Below, in pieces: positions 20,966 through 29,808 of a stretch of 64,000 nt of DNA. The notes under the pieces were generated by a model. That model saw only the letters and a program-made list of their open reading frames with translations, was not told where the DNA came from and ran no database searches. The position numbers and the translations under genes were made by a program. This DNA comes from Rhodococcus aetherivorans. GTDB lineage: Bacteria; Actinomycetota; Actinomycetes; Mycobacteriales; Mycobacteriaceae. Numbering within the stretch: the first letter of the stretch is position 1; each line of letters starts with the position of its first letter. The stretch spans positions 1 through 64,000 of the forward strand of contig NZ_JAALEG010000017.1 in assembly GCF_011058165.1 (NCBI RefSeq), written 5' to 3'.

Positions 20966-22183
20966 GTGAACCAGCCACTGCGCTCGGAACTCACCCGGTA
21001 CCTGCGTACCGAGACCGTCGGTGGCGCGATCCTCCTGGTCGCCGCCGCCGTGGCCGTGCTGTGGGTCAATTCCCCGCTCGGACCCGCCTACGAGGCGCTG
21101 CGCGACTTCCCCCTCGGGCCGGAATCACTGCACCTGAACCTCACCGTCGGCACCTGGGCGCAGGACGGCCTGCTCGCCGTGTTCTTCTTCGTCGCCGGAC
21201 TCGAGCTCAAACGCGAGCTGGTCGTCGGTGAACTGGCGGACCGTAAGAGAGCCCTGCTGCCGGTCATCGCCGCGTGCGGCGGCGTGCTGCTCCCGGCGCT
21301 CATCGCCGCCGCGGTCGGGTGGGGCAGCCCGGGCATGGACCGCGGCTGGGCGATCCCCGTCGCCACCGACATCGCTTTCGCACTCGGAGTCCTCGCCCTC
21401 ACCGGTTCCCGCATCCCCACCGGCGCGCGCGTATTCCTGCTCAGCCTCGCCGTCGTCGACGACCTCATCGGCATCGCATTGATCGCCGTCCTGTTCACCA
21501 CGTCCATCGCGGCACTGTGGCTGCTCGGGACCGTCGCGTGCGCCGCCGCCTACTGGTACGCCCAGCACAAGCGGATCACGACCTCGTGGCTGTATGTCCC
21601 ACTGGCGCTGCTCACCTGGTACGGCATGCACGAGGCCGGCATCCACGCCACCATCGCGGGCGTCGTACTGGGCCTGCTCACCCGCGTCCGCACCGACCCG
21701 GGCGAGCGGCAGGCACCGGCCGAACGGCTCGCCCACGACATCCAGCCCTGGTCCGCCGGCCTGTGTGTGCCCCTGTTCGCGCTGTTCGCCTCCGGCGTCC
21801 CCATCAACGGTGAGGTCCTCGGTGACGTGTTCACCAGCCCGGTGGGCCTGTCCGTCCTGCTGGGCCTGCTGATCGGCAAGACCGTCGGCATCTTCGGCGC
21901 GTCCTGGCTCGCGATCCGCGTGGGCGTGGCCACCAGGCCGACCGGGCTGGCGTGGCAGGACCTGCTGGCACTCGCCGTGCTCGGCGGCATCGGATTCACC
22001 GTGAGCCTGCTCATCGCCGACCTCTCGCTCGCCGGTATCGACGGCGGGGCGCCCGCGGAGATCGCGAAGGCGTCCGTCCTCGTCACGTCACTGATCGCCT
22101 CGGTGCTGGGATCGACGCTACTGTTACGGCGTGGGCGAGCCCACCGTAGTCAATACGAACCAACTGGAGGGGTCGACAATTGA
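20966..22183 (+). CDS. nhaA: Na+/H+ antiporter NhaA
   Basis: A 405-aa, 12-helix antiporter that expels Na+ for H+ at alkaline pH. The ion-site aspartates are D165/D166 in AVVDDLIGI, and D135 lies in ATDIAF of the unwound helix region. GLELKREL and GVPINGEV are further family signatures. GTG start. Its stop overlaps the TTG start of the next gene by 4 bp, so the two are probably translated together. It is not part of the corresponding M. tuberculosis block. Confidence 0.95.
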   Translation: MNQPLRSELTRYLRTETVGGAILLVAAAVAVLWVNSPLGPAYEALRDFPLGPESLHLNLTVGTWAQDGLLAVFFFVAGLELKRELVVGELADRKRALLPVIAACGGVLLPALIAAAVGWGSPGMDRGWAIPVATDIAFALGVLALTGSRIPTGARVFLLSLAVVDDLIGIALIAVLFTTSIAALWLLGTVACAAAYWYAQHKRITTSWLYVPLALLTWYGMHEAGIHATIAGVVLGLLTRVRTDPGERQAPAERLAHDIQPWSAGLCVPLFALFASGVPINGEVLGDVFTSPVGLSVLLGLLIGKTVGIFGASWLAIRVGVATRPTGLAWQDLLALAVLGGIGFTVSLLIADLSLAGIDGGAPAEIAKASVLVTSLIASVLGSTLLLRRGRAHRSQYEPTGGVDN

Positions 22184-22680
22184 GCGTGACGAACGGGAAC
22201 CGGAAGCAGGGTGACGGGGTACCGACGAGCATCTCGTCCATTCCGCTGACCGAGGTGCGCGCCCGCACTCCTCAGGAAGCGAGCATCGGAGACCTGGTCC
22301 GCGATGCCACGGCACAGGTCTCGACGCTGTTCCGCGCCGAGGTCGAACTCGCCAAGGCCGAGGTCACCGGGGAGGTGAAGAAGGGCCTGCAGGGCAGCCT
22401 GTTCTTCATCCTGGCCTTCGCGGTCCTGGTGTTCAGCTCGTTCTTCTTCTTCTTCTTCCTCGCCGAACTGATCGACATCTGGACGCCCCGCTGGCTGGCG
22501 TTCCTGATCGTCTTCCTCATCATGGTCGTGGTCACGGCGATCTTCGCCCTGATCGGCTACCTGCGGGTGCGCAAGCTGCGCGCCCCGGAGAAGACCATCG
22601 ACTCGCTCAGGCAGGCCCGTACCGTCCTGCCGCAGCAGCACGACGCGGAGCCGGCACCGGGCCCCCGGCACGCGCGCTGA
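22180..22680 (+). CDS. Phage-holin-superfamily (DUF1469-like) membrane protein (Rv3669-like)
   Basis: A 166-aa protein: a soluble N-terminal part with SIGDLVRDATAQVSTLFRAE, two transmembrane helices (about 69-91 and 103-126) separated by a short loop, and a charged C-terminus. The family was named for holin-like topology but is a chromosomal housekeeping membrane protein; it is not evidence of a prophage. TTG start overlapping the nhaA stop, preceded by GGAGGGG at 7 bp. The next gene, the EphE-like hydrolase, follows after 8 bp. Confidence 0.8.
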   Translation: MSVTNGNRKQGDGVPTSISSIPLTEVRARTPQEASIGDLVRDATAQVSTLFRAEVELAKAEVTGEVKKGLQGSLFFILAFAVLVFSSFFFFFFLAELIDIWTPRWLAFLIVFLIMVVVTAIFALIGYLRVRKLRAPEKTIDSLRQARTVLPQQHDAEPAPGPRHAR

Positions 22681-22688
22681 CCCTCCAC

Positions 22689-23633
22689 ATGCAGGGCACC
22701 GTGTCCCTCCCCGATCCGTCCACGGTCCGGTACCCCGGGCCGTGGACGCACCGCGACATCCACGCCAACGGCATCCGCCTGCACGCCGTCGAGGCCGGCC
22801 CGTCCGGCCCCGACGCGCCGCTGGCGCTGTTCCTGCACGGGTTCGCCGACCTGTGGTGGTCGTGGCGCCACCAGCTCACCGCCTTCGCGGACGCCGGATA
22901 CCGCGCCGTCGCCGTGGACCTGCGCGGCTACGGTGACTCCGACAAGCCGCCGCGCGGCTACGACGGCTGGACCCTGTCGGGCGACGTCGCCGGCCTCATC
23001 CGCGCCCTCGGCTGCTCCGAGGCGACGCTGATCGGACACGCCGACGGAGGCCTGGTGTGCTGGGCGACGGCCGTGCTGCACCCGCGGCTCGTCCGGGCGA
23101 TCGCCCTCGTGGACTCGCCGCACCCGATCTCGCTGCGGGACGCGGCGCTGCACGACCGCGCGCAGCGGTCGGCGCTGCTGCCCACGTTCCTCGCCTACCA
23201 GGTGCCGTGGCGGCCCGAACGCAAGCTCGTGCGCGACGACGGGTGGGAGATCGAACGACTGCTGCAGGCCCGTTCCGGCGCGCGGTGGCAGCAGTCGGAC
23301 GAATTCCGGGAGGTCGCGGAGCGGATGCGGTCGGCCATCCGGATTCCCGGCACCGCGCACTGCACGCTCGAGTACCAGCGCTGGGCGTTCCGCAGCCAAT
23401 GGCGGCCGGACGGACGCCGGTTCATGGCCGCAATGGACAAGACGCTGACCCTGCCGGTCCTGCAACTGCACGGCACGCTGGACCCGTACGTGCTGCCGGC
23501 GACCGTGCGCCGGTGCGTCCGCCACGCTCCGGGCCGGAAACTGCTCATGATCGACGACGCCGGGCACTACGCCCACCAGGAATGCGCCGACGACGTGACC
23601 GCCGCGCTGCTCGACTTCGCCGCCGGACTGTAG
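22689..23633 (+). CDS. Alpha/beta hydrolase, epoxide hydrolase EphE-like
   Basis: A 314-aa alpha/beta hydrolase. The oxyanion segment is FLHGFAD (48-54), the nucleophile elbow GHADGG has Asp119, and the catalytic His lies in DDAGHYAHQE near residue 293. An Asp nucleophile is the mark of epoxide hydrolases and haloalkane dehalogenases rather than esterases. It holds the position of ephE (Rv3670) between the holin-like protein and marP. Substrate unknown. It converges on marP with a 12-bp gap. Confidence 0.85.
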   Translation: MQGTVSLPDPSTVRYPGPWTHRDIHANGIRLHAVEAGPSGPDAPLALFLHGFADLWWSWRHQLTAFADAGYRAVAVDLRGYGDSDKPPRGYDGWTLSGDVAGLIRALGCSEATLIGHADGGLVCWATAVLHPRLVRAIALVDSPHPISLRDAALHDRAQRSALLPTFLAYQVPWRPERKLVRDDGWEIERLLQARSGARWQQSDEFREVAERMRSAIRIPGTAHCTLEYQRWAFRSQWRPDGRRFMAAMDKTLTLPVLQLHGTLDPYVLPATVRRCVRHAPGRKLLMIDDAGHYAHQECADDVTAALLDFAAGL

Positions 23634-23645
23634 GGACGCCCCGGC

Positions 23646-24836
23646 TCAGGCGATGCACGTACCCGTCGCCACCGCCGCGAAGGAATCGTCGGCCAGCTCC
23701 AGCTGACTGCTCACCTCCGCCGCGGTCAGCACGAACCCGGTATCGCTGTTGTCCACGGCCGCGCCGAACACGACGCCGAGCACCCGGCCCTGATCGTCGA
23801 CGAGCGGCCCGCCGGAGTTGCCCTGACGAATCGAACCGCGGACGGTGTACACCTCCCGTTCGACGGTGCCGGAGCGGTAGATGTCCGGCCCCTGCAGGTC
23901 GAGTGTCTCCCGGATCCGTGCGGCGCTCGCCGTGTACGGGCCCCCGCCGGGATATCCGAGGACGAGGGCGTCCTGACCCGAATCGGCGGGCGCGGGCGCG
24001 AACGCGAGCGGCGCCACGTCGAGTCCCGGCACCGAGAGGATCGCGACGTCGACGGCGGGATCGAAGAGCACGACCTCGGCGTCGAGCGCCCCACCGAGCG
24101 TCTCCACCGACACCGCCGACGTGCCGGCGACGACGTGCGCGTTGGTCATGACGCGTTCGGGCGCGACGACGAACCCGGATCCCTCGAGCGCACGCTGGCA
24201 GCTCGGCGCGACGCCGTTGATGCGCAGCACACTCGGGTGCAGGTCGAGCGCGACGGGACTGGCGAGCACGCTCGGGTCCGGCGGCTCCACCTCGGTGATG
24301 GGCGTGCGGCCGAACGGCCCGATCACCTCCGGCAGGCCCGAGGTGTCGAGCAGCGCCGAGAACTCCTTGGGGACGCCGCGCAGCCAGTCCGGGGCCAGCA
24401 CGTCGACCGTGGCCAGCACCCGGGAGCCGCGTACGGCGGCCGAGATCTCCGGTTGCGACGACGCGGTGAGCGGAATCGCGAGCAGCCACGCCGCCACCAG
24501 CACCGCCACGGCCTGCAGACCGGCCCCGACCACGCTGTCGACGCCCCGCGCGACGGGGCTGTGCATGTTGCTCCGCGCCGCCCGGCCGAGCACCATGCCC
24601 GCGACCTCGCCGATGATGACGAGCACGACGATGAGCGCAATCCCGGCGAGGATCCGCATCCGCCCCTCCTCGACGTGCACGAGCACGTGTGGGGCGATGA
24701 GGATGCCGGCGACCGCGCCGAGCACCACGCCGAGGAACGCCAGCGCAGACGCCACCGCGCCCTGCCGCAGGCCCGACGACGCGGCCACGAGCACGACCAG
24801 CAGGATGAGCACGTCGATCCATCCGGACGGTGTCAC
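23646..24836 (-). CDS. marP: Membrane-anchored periplasmic serine protease MarP
   Basis: The 396-aa protein has four N-terminal transmembrane segments of the CvpA type (within about 5-125) and a chymotrypsin-like domain. The triad is His234 (MTNAHVVAG), Asp263 (AVDVAILSV) and Ser341 (QGNSGGPL). Two cysteines, C213 and C394, match the regulatory disulfide known for M. tuberculosis MarP. MarP keeps cytoplasmic pH stable under acid stress. GTG start overlaps the Nudix stop as GTGA; it is last in the nth-thioredoxin-Nudix-marP run. Confidence 0.93.
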   Translation of the reverse strand: MTPSGWIDVLILLVVLVAASSGLRQGAVASALAFLGVVLGAVAGILIAPHVLVHVEEGRMRILAGIALIVVLVIIGEVAGMVLGRAARSNMHSPVARGVDSVVGAGLQAVAVLVAAWLLAIPLTASSQPEISAAVRGSRVLATVDVLAPDWLRGVPKEFSALLDTSGLPEVIGPFGRTPITEVEPPDPSVLASPVALDLHPSVLRINGVAPSCQRALEGSGFVVAPERVMTNAHVVAGTSAVSVETLGGALDAEVVLFDPAVDVAILSVPGLDVAPLAFAPAPADSGQDALVLGYPGGGPYTASAARIRETLDLQGPDIYRSGTVEREVYTVRGSIRQGNSGGPLVDDQGRVLGVVFGAAVDNSDTGFVLTAAEVSSQLELADDSFAAVATGTCIA

Positions 24837-25531
24837 GGTTCGACCACCCCTGTCTCGAGCTCGGCGAGCGTGACCTCGAAGTCACGGATGTCGGTGTGGT
24901 CCCACTCGATCTCCCAGCCCGACACCGCGAACAGGCCCGCCAGGATCCCCGCCGTGAACCCCCACACGAGCATGTCGTCCACGAGGAAAGCCGGTCCCTG
25001 GTAGCCGCGCTCGTGCCGGATCTGGAAGCGGTTGTCCGGATCGAGCAGGTCGTGCAGAGAGACCCGCACCACCCGGACGGCCTCGCGGGGATCGACCACC
25101 CCGATGGGGGTGGGTTTCTCCCAGAAGGCGACCACCGGGGTGACGTCGAACCCGGACGGTGGGATGAAGATCTCGGGCAGCACCGTCAGCGGACGGACGC
25201 CGGCGGGGTCGAGGCCCGTCTCCTCCTGCGCCTCGCGCAGCGCGGTCGCGATCGGGCCGTCGTCCTCCGGGTCGGCGGCGCCACCCGGGAAGGCGACCTG
25301 CCCGCTGTGCTGACGCATCGTCGGCGCCCGCTGGGTGAGCAGGACATCCGCGTCGGCGGGCAGACCGCCCCGCGCGAGGGGATCGGGTTCGGACGAGCCA
25401 CCGAACAGCACGAGCACGGCCGCCGGACGGACGGTGAACCCGTTCGGTGCGCGGCGGTCGAGCACCGGGTTGACCTGGTGCGGATCGCTCGGCGCCACGG
25501 TGGACACGCGGCGCAGCCAGTACGGCGTCAT
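24833..25531 (-). CDS. Nudix hydrolase, CoA pyrophosphatase type
   Basis: A 232-aa Nudix protein. LLTQRAPTMRQHSGQVAFPGG (about 64-84) matches the CoA-pyrophosphatase (NudL) signature, followed by the Nudix core GGAADPEDD...ATALREAQEETGL (83-107). Such enzymes split CoA into phosphopantetheine and adenosine bisphosphate. It corresponds to Rv3672c. ATG overlaps the upstream stop as ATGA, and marP overlaps downstream, so the three genes are probably translated as a unit. Confidence 0.88.
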   Translation of the reverse strand: MTPYWLRRVSTVAPSDPHQVNPVLDRRAPNGFTVRPAAVLVLFGGSSEPDPLARGGLPADADVLLTQRAPTMRQHSGQVAFPGGAADPEDDGPIATALREAQEETGLDPAGVRPLTVLPEIFIPPSGFDVTPVVAFWEKPTPIGVVDPREAVRVVRVSLHDLLDPDNRFQIRHERGYQGPAFLVDDMLVWGFTAGILAGLFAVSGWEIEWDHTDIRDFEVTLAELETGVVEP

Positions 25532-26184
25532 ACCTTCACCCCCAGGTGGTTCTCCACGGCTGCGGCGACGTCGTCGGCGCTGCGGAACGGCTGAGGCAGC
25601 ACCTTCGCGACGGAACCGTCGGGCCGGATCAGCACCGTCACCGGCAGCACGGGTGGCGACTGCACCGCTGCCTGCACGCGCGCGGACCCGTCCTGCACCC
25701 CCGGCAGCCGTACGGCGTACTCGGCGAGCCGGGACAGGGCGTTGGCCTCGTTGGGGTCGGTGTGGACGGTGACGACCGCAACCGCGTCACCGGCACGCTG
25801 CGCGTACTCCTGCAGGTAGGGCAGTTCCTCGGCGCACGGCCCGCACCACCAGGCCCACAGGTTCACCAGCGCGGGCCGGCCCGCGAGCGCGGCGGCCAGA
25901 TCGACGCTGCTGCCGTCGCCGAGGCACTCGAACCGCAACCCCGCGAGGGGCCCGGCCCCATTCCCGGCCGGGGCCGGGCAGGGCTCGAGCGCCGCCGCGG
26001 CACGCAGCGGCGCGAGGGATTCGGGGGTGTCCTGGGCGCGGCGGTCCACCGGCGCCGCGGTCGGGCGACCACCGTCGGCGGCCGGCGCCGGGTCGTCGGC
26101 GTCGCGGGGCCAGATCGCGACGATCAGGGCCACCACGACGACGAGGGCCACCAGGCTCCAGCGGCCTGCGCGGGTCAGTTGCAC
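25528..26184 (-). CDS. Membrane-anchored thioredoxin-like protein (TlpA/ResA type, Rv3673c-like)
   Basis: The 218-aa product has an N-terminal anchor (about 10-25), a low-complexity linker, and a TlpA-type thioredoxin fold with WWCGPC (active cysteines C114 and C117). The cis-Pro loop is SPPVLPVTVLI. An additional pair, C69 and C87, may form a structural disulfide. It would reduce extracytoplasmic protein or cytochrome-c cysteines. GTG start 4 bp after the nth stop. Confidence 0.88.
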   Translation of the reverse strand: MQLTRAGRWSLVALVVVVALIVAIWPRDADDPAPAADGGRPTAAPVDRRAQDTPESLAPLRAAAALEPCPAPAGNGAGPLAGLRFECLGDGSSVDLAAALAGRPALVNLWAWWCGPCAEELPYLQEYAQRAGDAVAVVTVHTDPNEANALSRLAEYAVRLPGVQDGSARVQAAVQSPPVLPVTVLIRPDGSVAKVLPQPFRSADDVAAAVENHLGVKV

Positions 26185-26188
26185 CGGG

Positions 26189-26983
26189 TCACCGTCCGGC
26201 CAGTTCGAGCAGGTGCTCGGTCTCCGGTCCCTTCACCAGCGCGGCGGCGGTCACGGGGTCGGTGGGTCCGATGCCGTAGGACGGGCAGTCCTTGGCCAGC
26301 ACGCAGATGCCGCAGGCGGGTTTGCGGGCGTGGCAGACGCGCCGGCCGTGGAAGATCACCCGGTGCGAGAGCAGGGTCCATTCCTTGCGGTCGACGAGCG
26401 CGCCGACGGCGTGTTCGATCTTGACGGGGTCGGTTTCCTCGGTCCACTTCCAGCGGTGCACGAGACGCTGGAAGTGGGTGTCGACGGTGATGCCGGGGAT
26501 GTCGAACGCGTTGCCGAGGACCACGTTGGCGGTCTTGCGGCCGAATCCGGGAAGTGTGACGAGATCCTCGAGGCGGCGCGGTACCTCGCCGTCGAACCGC
26601 TCGAGCAGGGCCTGTCCGAGGCCGATCAGGGAGTTGGCCTTGTTGCGGTAGAAACCGGTGGGCCGGATGTACTCCTCGAGCTCGGCCCGGTCGGCCTCCG
26701 CGTAGGCGCGGGCGTCCGGGTAGCGGGCGAACAGGGCCGGGGTGACCTGGTTGACCCGCACGTCGGTGCACTGCGCGGACAGGATCGTGGCGACCGCCAG
26801 CTCGAGCGGCGTGGTGAAGTCGAGTTCGCAGTACACGTGGGGGAACGCCTCGGCGAGCCGCCGGTTCATGCGGCGGGCCCGCCGCACCAGGGCGAGCCTG
26901 CTCTCGGGTTTCCGCTCGCCTCCGGACACGCGTCGTCGGCGCACGTCGGGACTCTCGGACGGGGTCGCATGCACCTGCTCCAC
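26189..26983 (-). CDS. nth: Endonuclease III
   Basis: Base-excision repair glycosylase/AP lyase for oxidised pyrimidines. The 264-aa protein has the helix-hairpin-helix [12 protein letters not shown] with Lys150, the catalytic Asp168 in VDTHFQRL and a C-terminal 4Fe-4S loop with four cysteines ([17 protein letters not shown]). The GTG at 26983 gives an N-terminal extension of about 30 basic residues; a shorter start near [11 protein letters not shown] cannot be excluded. First gene of the nth-thioredoxin-Nudix-marP run; divergent from a small membrane protein gene. Confidence 0.95.
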   Translation of the reverse strand: MEQVHATPSESPDVRRRRVSGGERKPESRLALVRRARRMNRRLAEAFPHVYCELDFTTPLELAVATILSAQCTDVRVNQVTPALFARYPDARAYAEADRAELEEYIRPTGFYRNKANSLIGLGQALLERFDGEVPRRLEDLVTLPGFGRKTANVVLGNAFDIPGITVDTHFQRLVHRWKWTEETDPVKIEHAVGALVDRKEWTLLSHRVIFHGRRVCHARKPACGICVLAKDCPSYGIGPTDPVTAAALVKGPETEHLLELAGR

Positions 26984-27055
26984 TGTACGTACCCGGCCGG
27001 TCGCGGATTCGGCGCTGTGTCGCTTCTGAGACCTTTCTTGTGTTTACTTCCCGGT

Positions 27056-27325
27056 ATGCAAGCTCTTGCTGTCGTACTCTTCCCCGTGCTGCTCATGCTG
27101 TTCGCATTGGCGATGGAGCGGGTCGAGTCCCGGCTGAGCCGTCTGTCCGTTCGCCAGCAGGAGGTCGAGGAGTTCCTCGACAAGGCGAGCCACGACGACG
27201 TCGCCACCCTGGCCAGGGAGGGATTCCCCCACGCTCTCGCCCGGTTCCACCGCCGTCGGCGGCGGGTCCTCGTCATGGAGCTCGACGATGCGGAGTCCGA
27301 CATGGGAGCGCGCCGCGCGAGCTGA
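27056..27325 (+). CDS. Small single-span membrane protein (Rv3675-like)
   Basis: An 89-aa protein with an N-terminal transmembrane segment (VVLFPVLLMLFALAM) followed by a charged coiled-coil-like part (RVESRLSRLSVRQQEVEEFL) and a basic region HRRRRR. It has the position of Rv3675 between nth and crp. Function unknown. The ATG at 27056 is the first in frame before the hydrophobic segment. Confidence 0.75.
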   Translation: MQALAVVLFPVLLMLFALAMERVESRLSRLSVRQQEVEEFLDKASHDDVATLAREGFPHALARFHRRRRRVLVMELDDAESDMGARRAS

Positions 27326-27523
27326 TTTCGGGACGCATCGGTAGGATGCGTGGGCGTTGCTGCAGGAACGGCACGGCAGCTGTCGTGGTGTCAATCACTC
27401 ATGCCGAGTGCGCGCACAGTAGACTTCGTTTCCGTACGCGTTGCAGGTGGCCTGTCCGGGCGCCCGTGGACGTCGTGCAGACCCGGCAGCATGACGACGA
27501 GAATTTTCCCCAAAGGAGCGCAC

Positions 27524-28198
27524 GTGGACGACGTCCTGGCCAGAGCAGGCATCTTCCAAGGAGTCGAACCCTCGGCGGTTGCGGCGCTGGTCAAAGAGCT
27601 TCAGCCGGTCGATTTCCCCCGCGGACATGTCATCTTCAACGAGGGTGAGCCGGGCGACCGCCTGTACATCATCGTCTCCGGCAAGGTGAAGCTCGGCCGC
27701 CGCTCGCCGGACGGCCGCGAGAACCTGCTGACCATCATGGGCCCGTCCGACATGTTCGGTGAGCTGTCGATCTTCGACCCGGGCCCGCGTACCTCCACCG
27801 CCACGACCGTGACCGAGGTCCGGGCCGTGAGCATGGACCGCGACGCCCTCAAGGCCTGGATCGACCAGCGCCCGGAGATCGCGGAGCAGCTGTTGCGCGT
27901 GCTCGCGCGCCGTCTGCGCCGCACCAACAACAACCTGGCCGACCTGATCTTCACCGACGTGCCCGGTCGCGTCGCGAAGGCTCTGCTGCAGCTCGCGCAG
28001 CGGTTCGGCACCCAGGAGGCGGGCGCGCTGCGCGTCACGCACGACCTGACCCAGGAGGAGATCGCACAGCTCGTCGGCGCCTCCCGCGAAACCGTGAACA
28101 AGGCGCTCGCCGACTTCGCCCACCGCGGCTGGCTGCGGCTCGAGGGCAAGAGCGTGCTCATCTCCGACTCGGAGCGCCTCGCCCGCCGCGCGCGGTAA
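27524..28198 (+). CDS. crp: cAMP receptor protein, global regulator
   Basis: The 224-aa product has the same length as M. tuberculosis Crp (Rv3676). The phosphate-binding cassette of the cyclic-nucleotide domain is [17 protein letters not shown], with E80, R89 and T90 in the expected places. The winged helix contains [20 protein letters not shown]. It binds TGTGA-N6-TCACA-type sites; one such box is upstream of acs in this window. GTG start 8 bp after AAAGGAG. A -10-like TAGACT lies near 27419. Monocistronic, ending in a strong hairpin. Confidence 0.95.
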   Translation: MDDVLARAGIFQGVEPSAVAALVKELQPVDFPRGHVIFNEGEPGDRLYIIVSGKVKLGRRSPDGRENLLTIMGPSDMFGELSIFDPGPRTSTATTVTEVRAVSMDRDALKAWIDQRPEIAEQLLRVLARRLRRTNNNLADLIFTDVPGRVAKALLQLAQRFGTQEAGALRVTHDLTQEEIAQLVGASRETVNKALADFAHRGWLRLEGKSVLISDSERLARRAR

Positions 28199-28212
28199 CA
28201 CCCGTTCCACGA

Positions 28213-28249
28213 ATCGAGGCCGGTGCATCGTCGATGCACCGGCCTCGAT
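28213..28249. terminator. Bidirectional terminator after crp
   Basis: A perfect 16-bp stem (ATCGAGGCCGGTGCAT with its complement) closes on a 5-base loop between the convergent crp and metallo-hydrolase genes. Confidence 0.88.
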
Positions 28250-28260
28250 CGTTCGGGAGG

Positions 28261-29049
28261 TCAGGCGAAGCTGCGCAGGTACTCGAGCTGGACGTTGACC
28301 GACTTCTCCGCGACCGGCCACAGCGACGGGTCCACGTCGGCATACACGTGCTCGACGACGGACCGCGGCGTGGCGTCGTCCCCCAGCACCCGCAGCGCGG
28401 CCCGCACCTGGTCGAGCCGCTCCTCCCGATGGTCGAGGTAGCCGCGGGCGATGGTCTCCAGGTCGGGCAGGTCCGGTCCGTGCCCGGGCAGAACGGTGTA
28501 GCCGGCGCCGAGGTCGATCAGCCGGCGCAGCGACCCGAGGTAGTCCCCGAGGTCGCCGTCGGAGTCGTCGAGGACGGTGGTGCCCCGACCGAGGATGGTG
28601 TCGGCGGTGAGCACGCTGCGGTCGTCCTCGACGACGAAGGACAGCGAGTCCGCCGTGTGACCCGGCGTGGCGAGTACCCGGATACGCAGTCCGGCCGCCT
28701 CGATCACCTCGCCGTCGGCCAGGCCCGCTCCCCCGCCGTGCCGGTGCCGGGCGTCCACGGCCCGCACCGCGCTGCCGGTGAGTTCGGCGAACCGTCCGGC
28801 GCCGTCGGTGTGGTCGCCGTGCCGGTGGCTGACCAGGGTCAGCGCCACGGGCACCCGGGCGACGCGCGCGAGGTGCGCCTCGTCGAGCGGGCCCGGATCG
28901 ACCACGACGCACTCGTCGCTGCCGGGCGCCCGCAGGATCCAGGTGTTGGTGCCGTCGAGCGTCATCATCGACGGGTTCTCCGCCAGCACCACCGCGGCAT
29001 TGGTGGTGACCTGTCGCAACTGCGCGTACGCGGGGTGAACCAGCGTCAT
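28261..29049 (-). CDS. Metallo-beta-lactamase-fold hydrolase (Rv3677c-like)
   Basis: A 262-aa MBL-fold enzyme. The metal motif SHRHGDH gives H75, H77, D79 and H80, followed by ATPGHTADS and LPGHGPD metal ligands. The C-terminal helical domain resembles the LACTB2/RNase-Z-like hydrolase subgroup. Substrate unknown; orthologues are conserved next to crp in mycobacteria. It is transcribed away from the RidA gene's direction of entry, in the same strand, 67 bp downstream of it. Confidence 0.87.
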   Translation of the reverse strand: MTLVHPAYAQLRQVTTNAAVVLAENPSMMTLDGTNTWILRAPGSDECVVVDPGPLDEAHLARVARVPVALTLVSHRHGDHTDGAGRFAELTGSAVRAVDARHRHGGGAGLADGEVIEAAGLRIRVLATPGHTADSLSFVVEDDRSVLTADTILGRGTTVLDDSDGDLGDYLGSLRRLIDLGAGYTVLPGHGPDLPDLETIARGYLDHREERLDQVRAALRVLGDDATPRSVVEHVYADVDPSLWPVAEKSVNVQLEYLRSFA

Positions 29050-29116
29050 GATCCGGCCTCCTCCGTCGGAAGGTGTGGGGTGCGTCCCACTCTAGATCCG
29101 GCTCACCCCGCGCCCG

Positions 29117-29596
29117 TCAGCGCACCTCGGCGATGATCTCGACCTCGACGGGAGCGCCGAGCGGCAGTTCGGCCACGCCGACGGCGGAGCGGGCGTGCAC
29201 GCCCGCCTCCCCGAACACCTCACCGAGGAGTTCGGACGCGCCGTTGATCACACCCGGCTGGCCGGTGAAGCCCTCCGCCGAGGCGACGAAGCCCACGACC
29301 TTCACGATGCGGACGAGGTTGTCGATGCCGACGAGGCCGTCCAGCGCGGCCAGCGCGTTGAGCGCGGCGATACGCGCCGCGGACTTGGCGGCCTCGGCCG
29401 AGACGTCGGCGCCCACCTTGCCGACGAGACCGAGCGTGCCGTCGACGAACGGCAGCTGCCCCGAGGTGTAGACGTGGTCACCGGTGCGGACGGCGGGAAC
29501 GTAGGCGGCGACGGGTGCCGCCACCGGCGGCAGGCTCAGACCCAGTTCGGCGAGCCGCGCCGTCCAGGTCCGCCCCGCGGAATCCTCTGCTGCCAC
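29117..29596 (-). CDS. RidA/YjgF-family protein (Rv3678c-like)
   Basis: A 159-aa member of the YjgF/YER057c/UK114 family, of the longer actinobacterial type. It shows RTGDHVYTSGQLPFVDGTLG and the C-terminal VEVEIIAEVR typical of the fold. RidA proteins hydrolyse reactive enamine/imine intermediates, although this subgroup lacks an obvious arginine in the usual place, so deaminase activity is uncertain. GTG start 5 bp after the stop of the DUF4177 gene, suggesting co-transcription. Confidence 0.85.
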   Translation of the reverse strand: MAAEDSAGRTWTARLAELGLSLPPVAAPVAAYVPAVRTGDHVYTSGQLPFVDGTLGLVGKVGADVSAEAAKSAARIAALNALAALDGLVGIDNLVRIVKVVGFVASAEGFTGQPGVINGASELLGEVFGEAGVHARSAVGVAELPLGAPVEVEIIAEVR

Positions 29597-29601
29597 GCGG
29601 C

Positions 29602-29766
29602 TCAGCCCTTCGGGCGCTTGAGGTAGGCGACGTGCTGCTCGCCGGTGGGTCCCGGGAGCACCGACACGAGTTCCCAGCCGTCGGCTCCCCACGTGTCCAG
29701 GATCTGCTTCGTGGCATGGGTCAGCAGGGGCACCGTCGCGTACTCCCACGTTGTCAATTCGCTCAT
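29602..29766 (-). CDS. DUF4177-family small protein (Rv3678A-like)
   Basis: A 54-aa protein, MSELTTWEYATVPLLTHATK... through DTWGADGWELVSVLPG to LKRPKG. The W-x-Y-x-T-V-P-L start and GWELVSV core are DUF4177 hallmarks. Function unknown. It is conserved between RidA and the ArsA-like pair in mycobacteria, and the order is the same here. It is divergent from the first ArsA gene by 42 bp. Confidence 0.88.
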   Translation of the reverse strand: MSELTTWEYATVPLLTHATKQILDTWGADGWELVSVLPGPTGEQHVAYLKRPKG

Positions 29767-29808
29767 GTCTCGACCCTATATGCGCACCGGACTTATAGGC
29801 TCGACGTC

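Noticed and set aside
22180-22680. Holin-like gene as a sign of prophage
   Set aside because: It is a conserved chromosomal membrane protein in the Rv3669 position, with no phage genes around it.
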